Assembly (NCBI GenBank): GCA_900541485.1
Contig: UQJW01000001.1
Location: 186,001-250,000, forward strand
Origin: an uncultured Dialister sp.
GTDB taxonomy: Bacteria; Bacillota; Negativicutes; Veillonellales; Dialisteraceae
Direction of reading: 5' to 3'
Length of the DNA: 64,000 nucleotides
The translations under genes were made by a program, and so were the position numbers. Under the pieces are notes generated by a model. That model saw only the letters and a program-made list of their open reading frames with translations. It did not search any database and had not been told where the DNA came from. Positions within the stretch are counted from its first letter, which is position 1. Each line of letters starts with the position of its first letter. This document shows, one piece after another, positions 1 through 9,680 of this stretch.

Positions 1-740
1 CACCGCTGGAACGGTAATAATCCACCCGTACATCGGACATGTTTAAATTTACTTCAATATCATCGCTGATTTCAGGCATAACATCTACAGCAGAAAATGA
101 AGTATGCCTTCTCTTGGCTGCATCAAAAGGAGAAATTCTCACTAAACGATGTACACCCTTTTCAGACTTAAGGAGTCCATACGCAAACTTTCCCTTAATC
201 ATATATTCTGCACTTTTTATTCCGGCCTCGTCACCGGGAAGCATATTTAACTCCTCCAAACTAAAGCCTTCTGACTCTGCCCACTTCATATACATCCGAA
301 TTAGCATTTCTGTCCAATCTTGAGCTTCAGTTCCTCCTGCACCGGCATGAAATGTAATAATTGCATTATTGGCGTCATACTTATCACTCAAAAGAAGTTC
401 TATTTCTTTTTTTTCGAGAATTTCCTTCAGCTCATTAATTTCTTCCGCTAATTCCGGCTCCATATCCTGATCATTTTCCTCGATGGCCATATCTAACAAC
501 TCTTTCAGATTTTCGGCACGCGTGAAAAGTCTTGTATATGTATCATAAGCCTCTTTAGCTTCCGTTGCTTTTTGGGAAATCTCTTTTGCACTTTCCATAT
601 TATCCCAAAAAGAAGGATCACTCATTTGTACATCATAACTTTTTATTTTTTCCTGCAACTGGGGTAAGTCAAAGTGAATCCCTTATTTCTTTTTCATGTG
701 TAAGCAGGTCTGTCAGTGTTTTTTTTAAATCTTCCAACAT
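1..740 (-). CDS. prfB: Peptide chain release factor 2 (5' part, programmed +1 frameshift)
   Basis: RF2 reads UGA/UAA stop codons and triggers peptide release on the ribosome. The ATG is at 740; the first frame reads 23 codons and stops at an in-frame TGA (669-671) in the classic slippery context CTT TGA C (complement of 668-674). After a +1 shift the frame stays open to the window edge and reads RF2-like sequence (LDLPQLQEKIKSYD, DPSFWDN, and near the edge DVRVDYYRSSG). The catalytic GGQ loop would lie just outside. An AAGGGA stretch upstream of the slip site could act as the stimulating Shine-Dalgarno, slightly farther from it than in E. coli. It follows secA by 21 bases, the usual Firmicutes order. 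Autoregulation by UGA readthrough shift is known for the family. Confidence 0.95.
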
Positions 741-761
741 CTGTTAATCATCTCACTTTCA

Positions 762-3233
762 TCATTTATTTTTCTCGGGTGAAACAGCTGTTTCACCATT
801 TTCTTCTACGTAGTGATCTTCTGCCCCCTGTAGTACATTTCTTTCTTCTTCTGACTTTTCCGGGACTTGATCAGCAGTAAATTGGATTTGGATATGATAA
901 AGATAAAGGATAATAGTTTCCATCATCGCGTGTTGCATCTCTTCAAATATATCAAAAGCTTCTACTTTATATTCAACAATAGGATTTCGTTGTCCGTAAG
1001 AGCGCAGCCCAATCCCTTCTTTGAGCATATCCATATCATCAAGATGCTCCATCCATTTTGAATCTACGACTTTAAGCATGACGGCTTTTTCTAATTCCCG
1101 CATCATTTCTTTTCCGATTGATTCTTCTCTTGCTTCATAAGTGGCATGAGCAATCTCAATGAGCTTTTTCTGAATTTCTTCACGACTCATTTCTTCTATA
1201 TCTTCTAATTTTATTTCATCAGGAGCTAAAAAGTACTTTTCACAATATTTTAATAATCCTTCAAAATCCCATTCTTCCGGATAGAGTTTAGCGTCTGCAT
1301 AAGTATCAAGTCCTCTTTGGATTAAGGAATCAACCATATTAAGAATTTGATCCTTCATATTTGCTCCTTCAAGGATTTTACGACGTTGTTCATAAACAAC
1401 TTTACGTTGCTGGTTCATAACATCATCATATTCAAGTACATATTTACGAATATCGAAGTTTCTCTCTTCGACACGCTTTTGTGCTTTTTGTATAGCACTA
1501 GAAACCATGCTGCTCTTAATTTCTTCATCTTCCTCGAGTCCCATTTTTTCCATGAATTTTTTGATATTATCGCCGCCGAAAATGCGCATTAAATCATCTT
1601 CCAGTGACAAGAAAAACTGACTGGACCCTTTATCACCCTGTCTGCCCGCACGACCGCGAAGCTGATTATCAATACGGCGACTTTCATGTCGTTCTGTACC
1701 GATAATGGCAAGTCCGCCTAAATCAGCAACTCCCTCACCTAAAACAATATCTGTACCACGACCGGCCATGTTTGTTGCAATTGTTACTTGCCCCTTTTGT
1801 CCCGCCTGCGATACAATTTGCGCCTCCAGTTCATGGTACTTTGCATTCAATACATTATGTACAATACCGGCTTGTTTAAGCATATGACTTAATTGTTCTG
1901 ACTGTTCTATCGATGTAGTACCAATCAAAAGTGGTTGCCCTGTAGCATGCCGCCTTTGGACTTCCCGGATCACAGCTTTATATTTACCTCTCTTGGTTTT
2001 AAAGATAACATCAGATAAATCCGTGCGTTGAATCGGCTTATTGGTAGGTACTTGAAATACCTCAAGCCCATAAATCTTGATAAATTCCTGCTCTTCTGTT
2101 TTTGCTGTACCGGTCATGCCTGCTAATTTATCATACATTCTGAAATAGTTTTGGAATGTAATTGTTGCCAGCGTCTGGCTTTCCCTTTGTACCTGCAACC
2201 CTTCTTTTGCTTCAATAGCCTGATGTAATCCATCAGAGTAACGACGACCATACATCAAACGTCCGGTAAATTCGTCTACAATAACAACTTCACCATCTTT
2301 AACAACATAATCTTTGTCAAGCTCCATCATGGCCTGTGCACGGAGTGCCTGCACAAAAAGGTGATTCAATTCCAGGTTAGCCGTATCATACAAGTTATCC
2401 ACTTTTAAAAGTTTTTCCATCTTTGCTACGCCGGCTTCAGTAGGTGCTACGGTTTTTTGTTTTTCGTCAATTGTATAATCTTCTCCTAATTTCAGCTGAG
2501 GTACCAATTTAGCCATAACATAGTAGTTGTCTGTAGACTTTTGTCCCGGCCCAGAAATAATAAGCGGAGTCCTCGCTTCATCAATTAATATACTGTCTAC
2601 TTCATCTATTAAACAGTAGTGAAGTGGCCGTTGAACCATTTCATCCAAGCGGGTAACCATATTATCACGTAAATAATCAAACCCGAACTCATTGTTTGTT
2701 CCATAGGTAATATCAGAATTATAAGCTATTTTACGCTGTTCAAAGTCAAGATCATGTACTATCAATCCTACAGAAAGACCGAGAAATTTATATACTTGTC
2801 CCATCCATTCGCTATCACGTTTGGCCAAATAGTCATTGACTGTAATTACATGAACGCCCTTGCCTTCCAATGCATTAAGATAAACAGGTGCAGTTGCGAC
2901 AAGCGTTTTACCTTCTCCGGTACTCATTTCTGCAATATTCCCACGGTGTAGTATGATTCCGCCAATCAATTGCACATCAAAATGACGCATTCCAAGAACG
3001 CGCCGGGATGCTTCACGGATAACCGCAAATGCTTCGGGTAATAAATCATCCAATGTTTCTCCATTTGCCAATCGCGCTTTGAATTCATTGGTTTTATTTG
3101 CCAAAGAGGAATCGCTTAAACTTCTTAATGATTCCTCTAACGGATTTATTTCCCTCTCAACAAGATGTCGCATTTTTTTTATGTCACGTTCATTCGAACC
3201 GTTAAACAATCGATCCAAAAATTTATTAAACAT
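762..3233 (-). CDS. secA: Preprotein translocase ATPase SecA
   Basis: SecA is the ATP motor that pushes unfolded preproteins through SecYEG at the inner membrane. The 823-residue protein has the Walker A region MSTGEGKT (about 103-110), a DEAD-type box [13 protein letters not shown] (about 212), the preprotein cross-linking domain, motif [10 protein letters not shown] and the helical scaffold/wing C-terminal half. It is shorter than E. coli SecA (901) because the cysteine-rich zinc tail that binds SecB and lipids is missing; the protein ends in an acidic, charged tail. It has its own promoter (3294-3322) and leads into prfB, probably as one transcript. Confidence 0.98.
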   Translation of the reverse strand: MFNKFLDRLFNGSNERDIKKMRHLVEREINPLEESLRSLSDSSLANKTNEFKARLANGETLDDLLPEAFAVIREASRRVLGMRHFDVQLIGGIILHRGNIAEMSTGEGKTLVATAPVYLNALEGKGVHVITVNDYLAKRDSEWMGQVYKFLGLSVGLIVHDLDFEQRKIAYNSDITYGTNNEFGFDYLRDNMVTRLDEMVQRPLHYCLIDEVDSILIDEARTPLIISGPGQKSTDNYYVMAKLVPQLKLGEDYTIDEKQKTVAPTEAGVAKMEKLLKVDNLYDTANLELNHLFVQALRAQAMMELDKDYVVKDGEVVIVDEFTGRLMYGRRYSDGLHQAIEAKEGLQVQRESQTLATITFQNYFRMYDKLAGMTGTAKTEEQEFIKIYGLEVFQVPTNKPIQRTDLSDVIFKTKRGKYKAVIREVQRRHATGQPLLIGTTSIEQSEQLSHMLKQAGIVHNVLNAKYHELEAQIVSQAGQKGQVTIATNMAGRGTDIVLGEGVADLGGLAIIGTERHESRRIDNQLRGRAGRQGDKGSSQFFLSLEDDLMRIFGGDNIKKFMEKMGLEEDEEIKSSMVSSAIQKAQKRVEERNFDIRKYVLEYDDVMNQQRKVVYEQRRKILEGANMKDQILNMVDSLIQRGLDTYADAKLYPEEWDFEGLLKYCEKYFLAPDEIKLEDIEEMSREEIQKKLIEIAHATYEAREESIGKEMMRELEKAVMLKVVDSKWMEHLDDMDMLKEGIGLRSYGQRNPIVEYKVEAFDIFEEMQHAMMETIILYLYHIQIQFTADQVPEKSEEERNVLQGAEDHYVEENGETAVSPEKNK

Positions 3234-3293
3234 GAATTCTACCCCTTACTTTTCTGTTAAATAAATATGATAAACCATAAGAATATCTAATTT

Positions 3294-3322
3294 ATTTTAT
3301 CAAAATAAGCAACTATAGTCAA
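3294..3322 (-). promoter_or_regulatory. secA promoter, overlapping the hpf terminator
   Basis: On the minus strand TTGACT (3317-3322) is followed after exactly 17 bp by TAAAAT (3294-3299). The -35 box is built from the distal foot of the hpf terminator hairpin. The transcript would start about 50 bases before the secA ATG. Confidence 0.7.
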
Positions 3323-3356
3323 AAAAAGAGCGGTATTATCCGCTCTTTTTTTGACT
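3317..3356 (-). terminator. hpf terminator
   Basis: A perfect inverted repeat with 17-bp arms (3317-3333 and 3340-3356) and a 6-base loop, with A- and T-tracts inside the arms. It follows the hpf stop codon by 8 bases. By symmetry it could work on both strands, but only the minus-strand gene needs it. Confidence 0.85.
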
Positions 3357-3363
3357 ACTTTAT

Positions 3364-3897
3364 TTATTTAGTTGCTTCAATTAATCCATACTTACCATCA
3401 TCACGTCTATAAATAACGGAAATATTATCAATTTCTGCATTTAAAAACATGTAAAAATTATGGCCCAATAAATTCATCTGCAGAATGGCTTCTTCAGGCG
3501 ACATCGGTGTCATCGCAAACTTTTTTTGCCTTACTATTTCAAATTCACTCTCTTGCTTTATTGTATCTTTTTGTTCAATAAACTGCTTATTTAATACATT
3601 TCTTCCTTTAAATTTTTTAGCCAAACGCGTCTTGTACTTATGAATCTGACGCTCAATTTTATCAAAAACAAGATCAATTGATTTATACATATCATCAGAT
3701 TTTTCTACACCGCGTAAAATTGTTCCATCTACGAAAGCTGTCACTTCGCAAGTCTTTGTCATATTCGAAATACGGAGTAATACATTTAATTTAACAGGCT
3801 TATCAAAATATCTTTGAACTTTTCCTGTATGCTTTTCTACATAAGCACGTAATGCATCGGTAATCTCAAGATTCTTTCCTCTAACGGTTAATTCCAT
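3364..3897 (-). CDS. hpf: Long-form ribosome hibernation promoting factor
   Basis: HPF binds the decoding channel of idle 70S ribosomes and, in its long form, joins them into 100S dimers in stationary phase or stress. The 177-residue length, an N-terminal RaiA/S30AE beta-alpha fold (starting MELTVRGKNLEITDAL) and a C-terminal dimerisation domain (about 120-177, with MSPEEAILQMNLLGHNFYMF) mark the long form. The start has a GGGGGA ribosome site. It is a single gene with its own promoter and terminator, between cspA-type and secA genes; hpf beside secA is common in Firmicutes. Confidence 0.95.
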   Translation of the reverse strand: MELTVRGKNLEITDALRAYVEKHTGKVQRYFDKPVKLNVLLRISNMTKTCEVTAFVDGTILRGVEKSDDMYKSIDLVFDKIERQIHKYKTRLAKKFKGRNVLNKQFIEQKDTIKQESEFEIVRQKKFAMTPMSPEEAILQMNLLGHNFYMFLNAEIDNISVIYRRDDGKYGLIEATK

Positions 3898-3949
3898 GAG
3901 TGAATCCCCCTTTCATAAATAAAAACAAATTCTCCTCTGATATTATTAT

Positions 3950-3978
3950 ATTATATTCTCTCTTCTTTTTGTACTCAA
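3950..3978 (-). promoter_or_regulatory. hpf promoter, overlapping the cold-shock gene terminator
   Basis: TTGAGT (complement of 3973-3978) and TATAAT (complement of 3950-3955) are 17 bp apart. The -35 box is the foot of the cold-shock gene terminator stem. Confidence 0.7.
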
Positions 3979-4017
3979 AATAAAAAACAGGGATTATCCC
4001 TGTTTTTTATTTTGAGT
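3973..4017 (-). terminator. Cold-shock gene terminator
   Basis: A perfect inverted repeat with 21-bp arms (3973-3993, 3997-4017) and a 3-base loop, containing a CAGGGA/TCCCTG core flanked by A/T tracts. It lies 28 bases after the stop of the cold-shock gene. Confidence 0.85.
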
Positions 4018-4045
4018 TTTTGCATTCTATCGCTTCAGTAAGTGA

Positions 4046-4246
4046 TTAGTCTGCCAGTTTTACGTTAGCAGCCTGTGGGCCTCTTTCGCCTTCAATAATG
4101 TCGAAATCAACCTTCTGACCTTCATTCAGTGTCTTAAAGCCTTCAGTCTGGATTGCAGAGTAATGTACGAAAACGTCGCCGCCTTCTTCTCTTTCAATAA
4201 AACCAAAACCCTTGTCTGCACTGAACCACTTAACTGTACCTTTCAT
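4046..4246 (-). CDS. Cold-shock domain protein (CspA family)
   Basis: A 66-residue, single-domain OB-fold protein that binds single-stranded RNA or DNA and melts mRNA structure. It shows RNP1 (KGFGFIE) and RNP2 (VFVHYSAI) in the usual places and starts MKGTVKWF. A strong AGGAGG site precedes the ATG. The leader is about 45 bases, too short for the long thermosensing 5' UTR of E. coli cspA, so cold induction by that route is not indicated. Which paralogue it is cannot be told from this window. Confidence 0.95.
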   Translation of the reverse strand: MKGTVKWFSADKGFGFIEREEGGDVFVHYSAIQTEGFKTLNEGQKVDFDIIEGERGPQAANVKLAD

Positions 4247-4298
4247 AAAAAGTTCCTCCTAAAAATATTACTACATTGCCCGATTTGGACATGGTCTA

Positions 4299-4327
4299 AG
4301 AATACCACATAATAAGCCGACCGTCAA
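4299..4327 (-). promoter_or_regulatory. Cold-shock gene promoter
   Basis: TTGACG (complement of 4322-4327), 17 bp, TATTCT (complement of 4299-4304), placing the start about 45 bases before the ATG at 4246. Confidence 0.65.
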
Positions 4328-4341
4328 TCATAAGCCCCGAA

Positions 4342-5079
4342 TTATAACACTTGTGCCAAAAAATTTTTAGTTCTTTCTTCTTTAGGTGATTCAAAAAGTT
4401 TGGCCGGCGTACCTTCTTCTAAAATTACACCGCCATCAAGAAACAAGACTCTTGTCCCCACTTCTCTGGCGAATCCCATTTCATGAGTCACCACGACCAT
4501 AGTCATTCCCTCTGAAGCAACTTCTTTCATAACATCCAATACTTCATGAACCATTTCAGGATCCAATGCTGAAGTCGGTTCATCAAATAGAAGAGCCTTA
4601 GGTTTCATGGCCAAAGCACGGGCAATTGCCACACGTTGCTGTTGACCACCTGACAACTGGGCAGGTTTATAGTCAGCTTTATCTTCTAAGCCGACTTTCT
4701 TTAAAAGTTGAATTGCTCTTTCTTTGGCAATTTCTTTCGAAACTTTTCTGACTTTAATCGGAGCAAGTGTAATATTTTCAAGCACCGTCATATGTGGAAA
4801 TAAATTAAATCGTTGAAATACCATTCCCGCTTCAGTTCTTACAGCATTAATGTTCTCTTCTCCGGATAAAAGCATACCATCAAAAGTAACAGAACCGGTT
4901 GTAACGGTTTCCAGCCCGTTAATGCATCGAAGAAAAGTACTTTTCCCTGAGCCGGATGGACCTATAACAACAACTACTTCTCCTTCTTTGATTTTTACAC
5001 TTATATCCTTTAATACCGATAATTTACCAAATTTTTTACTGATATGATTTACATCAATTAAATAATTTTCTGCTGCCAT
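4342..5079 (-). CDS. Polar amino acid ABC transporter ATP-binding protein (GlnQ type)
   Basis: The ATPase of an amino-acid importer, peripheral to the inner membrane. It has Walker A GPSGSGKS, the Q-loop, signature LSGGQQQR, Walker [13 protein letters not shown] and the switch His (VVVTHEMGF). The reading frame is open upstream to 5160, but that part lies inside the permease gene; the start at 5079 ([10 protein letters not shown]), 2 bases after the permease stop, gives the usual 245-residue length. It is co-transcribed with the permease. Substrate is likely glutamine, glutamate or another polar amino acid; not decidable here. Confidence 0.93.
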   Translation of the reverse strand: MAAENYLIDVNHISKKFGKLSVLKDISVKIKEGEVVVVIGPSGSGKSTFLRCINGLETVTTGSVTFDGMLLSGEENINAVRTEAGMVFQRFNLFPHMTVLENITLAPIKVRKVSKEIAKERAIQLLKKVGLEDKADYKPAQLSGGQQQRVAIARALAMKPKALLFDEPTSALDPEMVHEVLDVMKEVASEGMTMVVVTHEMGFAREVGTRVLFLDGGVILEEGTPAKLFESPKEERTKNFLAQVL

Positions 5080-5081
5080 AA

Positions 5082-5720
5082 TTATCTCTTTTCCAACAAT
5101 GACACGATTCTTGAAATTGCTAAAGTCATTATTAAATATAAAATTGCCACCGTCATCCATATTTCAAAAGATCCGTATGTTTGTGCAATGATTAACTGTC
5201 CTCTTCTGGTCAGTTCTTCAAAGCCAATAACAGAAACCAAAGAAGAATCCTTAAGCATGGCTATAAATTCATTCCCTAGGGGTGGTAAGATATTTCGGAT
5301 AGCTTGAGGTAAAATGATGGAATACATCGTTTGCCACCATGTCATGCCTAAGGAACGTCCTGCTTCCATCTGACCGATATCAATTGCTTGTATCCCGGCC
5401 CGAAAAATTTCAGATACATAAGCCCCGCTATTAATTCCACAGGCAGCCACTGCCGCAATAAAAGGTTCGACTCTTTGACCGATAACCATTGGTAGAGCAA
5501 AATAAATCAGAAATATTTGTACAAGTAGTGGGGTCCCTCTGATACAATCCGCATAAATAGCAGCTAGCACACGTAATACCTTAAATTGTGATATACGAGC
5601 AATCCCAACAAAGAGTCCTATAAAAAAGCCTACGGCTACGCTGAATGCCGTAATTTCAATAGTAACGCCTGCTCCAAGGATTAAAATAGGCAATGCATTA
5701 TGTATAAGTTCAAAATCCAT
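5082..5720 (-). CDS. Polar amino acid ABC transporter permease (GlnP/HisM type)
   Basis: A 212-residue inner-membrane permease with about five hydrophobic segments and the EAA loop ([22 protein letters not shown]) that docks to the ATPase. It belongs to the HEQRo family of amino-acid importers. It is first in a two-gene operon with the ATPase. No periplasmic binding protein is encoded next to it, although that is the usual third gene, so the binding protein must be elsewhere or shared. Confidence 0.93.
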   Translation of the reverse strand: MDFELIHNALPILILGAGVTIEITAFSVAVGFFIGLFVGIARISQFKVLRVLAAIYADCIRGTPLLVQIFLIYFALPMVIGQRVEPFIAAVAACGINSGAYVSEIFRAGIQAIDIGQMEAGRSLGMTWWQTMYSIILPQAIRNILPPLGNEFIAMLKDSSLVSVIGFEELTRRGQLIIAQTYGSFEIWMTVAILYLIMTLAISRIVSLLEKR

Positions 5721-5763
5721 ATAAAATTCCCTTCATTCAATTTAATGAATATATATTTGGTAC

Positions 5764-5792
5764 ATTGTATAATTTATCGTGTTTTTCGTCAA
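5764..5792 (-). promoter_or_regulatory. Promoter of the amino-acid ABC operon
   Basis: TTGACG (complement of 5787-5792), 17 bp, TACAAT (complement of 5764-5769), starting just after the gltX terminator. Confidence 0.7.
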
Positions 5793-5796
5793 TAGT

Positions 5797-5827
5797 AAAA
5801 AAGCAGGATTTTAAGCATCCTGCTTTT
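5797..5827 (-). terminator. gltX terminator
   Basis: AAAAGCAGGAT / ATCCTGCTTTT arms (5817-5827 and 5799-5809) around a short loop, ending in a T-run on the minus strand, 12 bases after the gltX stop. Confidence 0.85.
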
Positions 5828-5838
5828 CTTTTCCCTTA

Positions 5839-7299
5839 TTAACAAGTGGTAAGGCTGCTCTTCAGACGCTGAATCGTTTTCTCTTTCCCGAAAAGTTCAA
5901 TCAGTGTATAAAGTCCAGGTCCATGAATTTCTCCGGTTAATGCAATTCTAACCGGTTCAAAAGCGGCTTTACCTTTAATCCCTGATTCTTTCATCAAGTT
6001 AGAAAAAACATCTTTGATGGAACTCTCATTAAAAGTGTCTAAATCAGATAATTTTTCTGCAAAGCTTTTAATAATCATTTTGCTGGTTTCCCGGTTCATG
6101 ATATCAAGCATTTCCTTATCTGTTATTGTAGACATTTCCTCAAAAAAAATCTTAACATTTTCAGGAGTTTGCGCCCCATAATATAAATGATCTCTTACAA
6201 ACCATACAACTCTTTTAAGCCATTCTTTCTTTTCGCCAGATAATGGCCCTGTAATATACCCTGCATTAATAATAAAGGGCAAAGTAAGTTCCAATAACGC
6301 TTCGGGGGAAAGTTGTTTCATGTATTGGAAATTAATCCAATTTAACTTTTCAATATCAAAAACCGCATCATTGGCAGAAACACGTTTCATTGAAAATTGT
6401 TCAATCAATTCCTCCCGGGTAAATATTTCCTGCTCCCCTTTCGGAGCCCATCCGAGAAGTGCTAAGTAATTGACAACTGCATCAGACAGATAACCCATTT
6501 TTCTATATTCATCAACTGATGTCGCTCCATGGCGTTTGCTCATTTTTTTATGATCACTTCCTAAAATTAAAGAAATGTGACCAAATTTAGGTATATCGTA
6601 TCCCAATGCCTGATAAATAGCAATTTGACGGGGTGTATTTGATAAATGTTCTTCCGCCCGAATTACATGTGTAATATTCATAAGAGCATCATCAACCACC
6701 ACTGCGAAGTTATAGACCGGAATTCCATCAGATTTCATAATAATAAAATCACCTACGCCGGCAGCTTGGAATGTTACATGTCCGCGAACCATATCATCAA
6801 AAGCAAAAACGCCTTCTTTAGGTACACGGAGACGAATTACCGGCTTTCGGCCAGACTCTTTATACTTTGCAATCTCTTCTTCTGTCAAACTGCGGCAATG
6901 ATCATTATAAACCGGAGTTTTTCCTTCAGCCAACTGCTGAGTACGGCTTTCCTCCAATTCCTCCTCTGTGCAATAGCAATAATAAGCTTTCCCTTCATCT
7001 AAAAGCCGTTGTATCTCTTTATGATATATATCTAAACGTTCGGTTTGTCGATAAGGCCCATTCTCTCCGCCTACATCAATACCTTCATCCCAATTAAGTC
7101 CCAGCCATTTTAGCGCAGCCTTAATATTTTCTTCAGACTCCCTTGTTGACCTTGCTAAGTCCGTGTCTTCCACACGGACCAGAAATTTTCCATTTTTATT
7201 TCGGGCAACAAGCCAGTTAAATAGTGCAGATCTGGCACCTCCGATATGAAACGGTCCGGTCGGACTTGGTGCAAAGCGAACTTTAAACGGCTTATTCAT
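5839..7299 (-). CDS. gltX: Glutamyl-tRNA synthetase
   Basis: Charges tRNA-Glu with glutamate. The 486-residue class I enzyme has the HIGH-type signature (APSPTGPFHIGGARSA, about 10-25), the KMSKR motif (KKMSKRHG) and a CYC...YNDHC zinc-type insertion like that of E. coli GluRS. The C-terminal helical domain binds the anticodon. Its ATG overlaps the ispDF stop by one base (TAATG), so translation is coupled. Last gene of the yacL-ispDF-gltX run. Because glnS is also in this window, this enzyme may be a discriminating GluRS, but that is inference. Confidence 0.97.
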   Translation of the reverse strand: MNKPFKVRFAPSPTGPFHIGGARSALFNWLVARNKNGKFLVRVEDTDLARSTRESEENIKAALKWLGLNWDEGIDVGGENGPYRQTERLDIYHKEIQRLLDEGKAYYCYCTEEELEESRTQQLAEGKTPVYNDHCRSLTEEEIAKYKESGRKPVIRLRVPKEGVFAFDDMVRGHVTFQAAGVGDFIIMKSDGIPVYNFAVVVDDALMNITHVIRAEEHLSNTPRQIAIYQALGYDIPKFGHISLILGSDHKKMSKRHGATSVDEYRKMGYLSDAVVNYLALLGWAPKGEQEIFTREELIEQFSMKRVSANDAVFDIEKLNWINFQYMKQLSPEALLELTLPFIINAGYITGPLSGEKKEWLKRVVWFVRDHLYYGAQTPENVKIFFEEMSTITDKEMLDIMNRETSKMIIKSFAEKLSDLDTFNESSIKDVFSNLMKESGIKGKAAFEPVRIALTGEIHGPGLYTLIELFGKEKTIQRLKSSLTTC

Positions 7300-8465
7300 T
7301 ATACATTCCTCCTATATAGTATCACTGATGCCATGGCTGCTATGCCTTCCTCTCTGCCTATAGCACCGATTTTTTCATTAGTGGTCGCTTTTATGTTAAC
7401 TTGTTCCAGATTTAAATTCAATACATCGGCTATTGTTTCCTTCATTTTTCCAATATGGTTTGCTATTCTCGGCTTTTCTGCAAGTACCGTGGTATCTATA
7501 TTACCAATTTGATAGCCTGCTTCGAAAATCATATCTCTCACTTTTTCCAATAAACTTAAGCTACACACACCTTTATACATTGGATTTGTATCAGGGAAAA
7601 TATGCCCTATGTCAGGTAACCCTGCAGCTCCCAGTAAAGCATCCATGATAGCATGTATAAGCACATCTGCATCCGAATGTCCTAATAACCCATCTTTATC
7701 AGAAAGTTTTATTCCCCCCAAGTATAGCGGCTTCGATTTATCGAACCGGTGAATGTCATATCCCTGTCCGATTCTTATAGAAAAACTGTCATTTTGTGTC
7801 ATAGCATTAACCCGCACCCAATCTTCAGGAGTAGTTACTTTGAAATACTTTTCACTCCCAGGGATTAGTCTGATTGGTATACTTTCCTGCTCCCATATGG
7901 AGGAATCATCAGTAATAATTGAATGATCAAATTCTTTTTGCAATAAAATTTGCCTATAAAGTTTAGTCAAAATTCCCTGTGGGGTCTGTGCTCTGTAAAG
8001 CCCGGAGCGATCCATTGTATTTACCACAAGATTTTGTTGAACACTTTTCATCGTATCAATTGACGGTAGTGCATAAATAGCAGCAGGATGCGCTTCATCA
8101 ATACTTTTAAAAATTTTATCAAATGCCTTTCCTTCTACAAAAGGACGAGCTCCGTCATGAACCAACAGTACTCTTGAAGAATCTGAAACTTGCAGTATTC
8201 CATTTTTAACAGAATCTTTTCTTGTATCTCCTCCATCAGCCCACTTGACTGAAATGCTTGGTCTGAAAGAATCTATAATTTCTTCAAATAAATGTCTTTC
8301 CTCTTTTATTGTTACAATAATCAGCTCATCTAATTTCCGGCTATCAAATATATTCCGGATAGTATACCAAATTAAAGGATGGCCGTTAGTTTCCATCAAT
8401 ACTTTATTAACGGAAGCGCCCATCCTTCTTCCCTGTCCGGCTGCAACAAGTATCAGGCTATTCAT
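7299..8465 (-). CDS. ispDF: Bifunctional MEP-pathway enzyme IspD-IspF
   Basis: A fusion of two isoprenoid-pathway enzymes. The N-terminal half (to about residue 225) is a CDP-ME synthase (LILVAAGQGRRMG nucleotide loop; LVHDGARPF). The C-terminal half is MEcPP synthase (IGQGYDIHRF and LGHSDADVLIHAIMDAL, with the metal-binding Asp/His residues). IspD and IspF act at steps 3 and 5 of the pathway. The frame is open to a GTG at 8474; the ATG at 8465, overlapping the yacL end by 8 bases, starts the IspD fold cleanly. In Bacillus the two are separate adjacent genes. Confidence 0.95.
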   Translation of the reverse strand: MNSLILVAAGQGRRMGASVNKVLMETNGHPLIWYTIRNIFDSRKLDELIIVTIKEERHLFEEIIDSFRPSISVKWADGGDTRKDSVKNGILQVSDSSRVLLVHDGARPFVEGKAFDKIFKSIDEAHPAAIYALPSIDTMKSVQQNLVVNTMDRSGLYRAQTPQGILTKLYRQILLQKEFDHSIITDDSSIWEQESIPIRLIPGSEKYFKVTTPEDWVRVNAMTQNDSFSIRIGQGYDIHRFDKSKPLYLGGIKLSDKDGLLGHSDADVLIHAIMDALLGAAGLPDIGHIFPDTNPMYKGVCSLSLLEKVRDMIFEAGYQIGNIDTTVLAEKPRIANHIGKMKETIADVLNLNLEQVNIKATTNEKIGAIGREEGIAAMASVILYRRNV

Positions 8466-9561
8466 GTGACACACTTTCTAATTTTGCAAAAATCATTTTT
8501 CCTGCCGCGGTTTGAAGCACAGAGGTTATTATAACAGAAACTTCTTTGCCGATAGCCTGTGCACCATTTTCAACGACAATCATTGTTCCGTCTTCTAGAT
8601 AAGCGACCCCCTGTCCTTCTTCTTTTCCATACTTGACCAATTGTACAAAAATTTGTTCACCCGGAATAACAACCGGTTTAACGGCAATAGCCAAATCATT
8701 AATGTTTAGAACGGAAATCCCCTGTAATTCAGCCACTTTGTTAAGATTATAATCATTAGTTACAATCTTATATCCTTTCATTTTGGCCAACTTTACCAAT
8801 TTGGAATCCACTTCCGATATCTCATCAAAATCATCGGCAATAATATCGATATCATCTTTGCTTTTTTTTATATGATTTAAAATATCTAACCCCCGTCGCC
8901 CGCGATTACGTTTCAGTACATCAGAAGAATCCGCTATTTTTTGCAATTCTTCAAGTACAAATACGGGTACAATAATAGGTCCTTCTAAAAAACCCGACTT
9001 ATAAATATCAATGATTCGTCCATCTATAATTACATTGGTATCTAATAATTTGCCAACTGCATCATTTCCCCTTTTATTTTTACTTCCGTTTTCTGAGCGG
9101 AAATGAAACCATCCGATAAACTCTGTTTTTTTAGTAATTGCCAAATGCATACCGATATAACCGAGTACAATACTCAAAGCAACCGACACATAGGGGCCGA
9201 TATAAGGTATACTTCCAAAAGCCAGTCCCACCAAATTTGCAATGAGAAGACCCAAAAACAGCCCGATTGTACCTATTAACAAATCCTGTGTGGAAATAGA
9301 TAATAGGGATTTTTCAACTTTTGAAGTAAATGCAAAGAGACTTTTTATCAGATATGGAGATGCAGCAATTCCTATAACTGCACCTATTACCCCACCCACT
9401 AACATTGTACCCAATGATAAAACAGTAATTCCCAACACTGTTTCTGTTAAAATATTTTTATCCATAACAGATGTGAGTAAAGGCTCGGTTTGTATAGCTA
9501 AAACAATGCCGATGACACTAAAGAGCAATATGAATATAACTCTTAATATTTTTTCAGGCAT
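8458..9561 (-). CDS. yacL: Membrane PIN-TRAM domain protein (YacL family)
   Basis: 367 residues with four hydrophobic segments in the first about 150 residues, then a PIN nuclease-type domain (LLDTNVIIDGRI, later VDSKLVKLAK and IVTNDYNLN with the acidic residues) and a C-terminal TRAM domain (about 295-360) that usually binds RNA. The cellular role of the family is not established; a membrane-tethered RNase or RNA-binding function is inferred from domains. It sits between radA and ispDF as in Bacillus, but with disA missing between radA and yacL. Confidence 0.92.
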   Translation of the reverse strand: MPEKILRVIFILLFSVIGIVLAIQTEPLLTSVMDKNILTETVLGITVLSLGTMLVGGVIGAVIGIAASPYLIKSLFAFTSKVEKSLLSISTQDLLIGTIGLFLGLLIANLVGLAFGSIPYIGPYVSVALSIVLGYIGMHLAITKKTEFIGWFHFRSENGSKNKRGNDAVGKLLDTNVIIDGRIIDIYKSGFLEGPIIVPVFVLEELQKIADSSDVLKRNRGRRGLDILNHIKKSKDDIDIIADDFDEISEVDSKLVKLAKMKGYKIVTNDYNLNKVAELQGISVLNINDLAIAVKPVVIPGEQIFVQLVKYGKEEGQGVAYLEDGTMIVVENGAQAIGKEVSVIITSVLQTAAGKMIFAKLESVSHE

Positions 9562-9680
9562 TTCACGAATTCCTTTTCTTTATTAACATAATTTATGACG
9601 AAAAATGCATGGTTTTACATAATAATTATAATATCACACTTCTTCTCATATTGAAAATTATAATATACCTTTATAAGTAC

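Noticed and set aside
126..323. Plus-strand open frame at the left edge
   Set aside because: Antisense to prfB, which reads as RF2 throughout.
5080..5160. Longer start for the amino-acid ABC ATPase
   Set aside because: The extra residues lie inside the permease gene and do not belong to the family; the ATG two bases after the permease stop fits better.
9562..9680. Remnant of disA between radA and yacL
   Set aside because: The 119 bases are AT-rich with many stops and show no cyclase motif.
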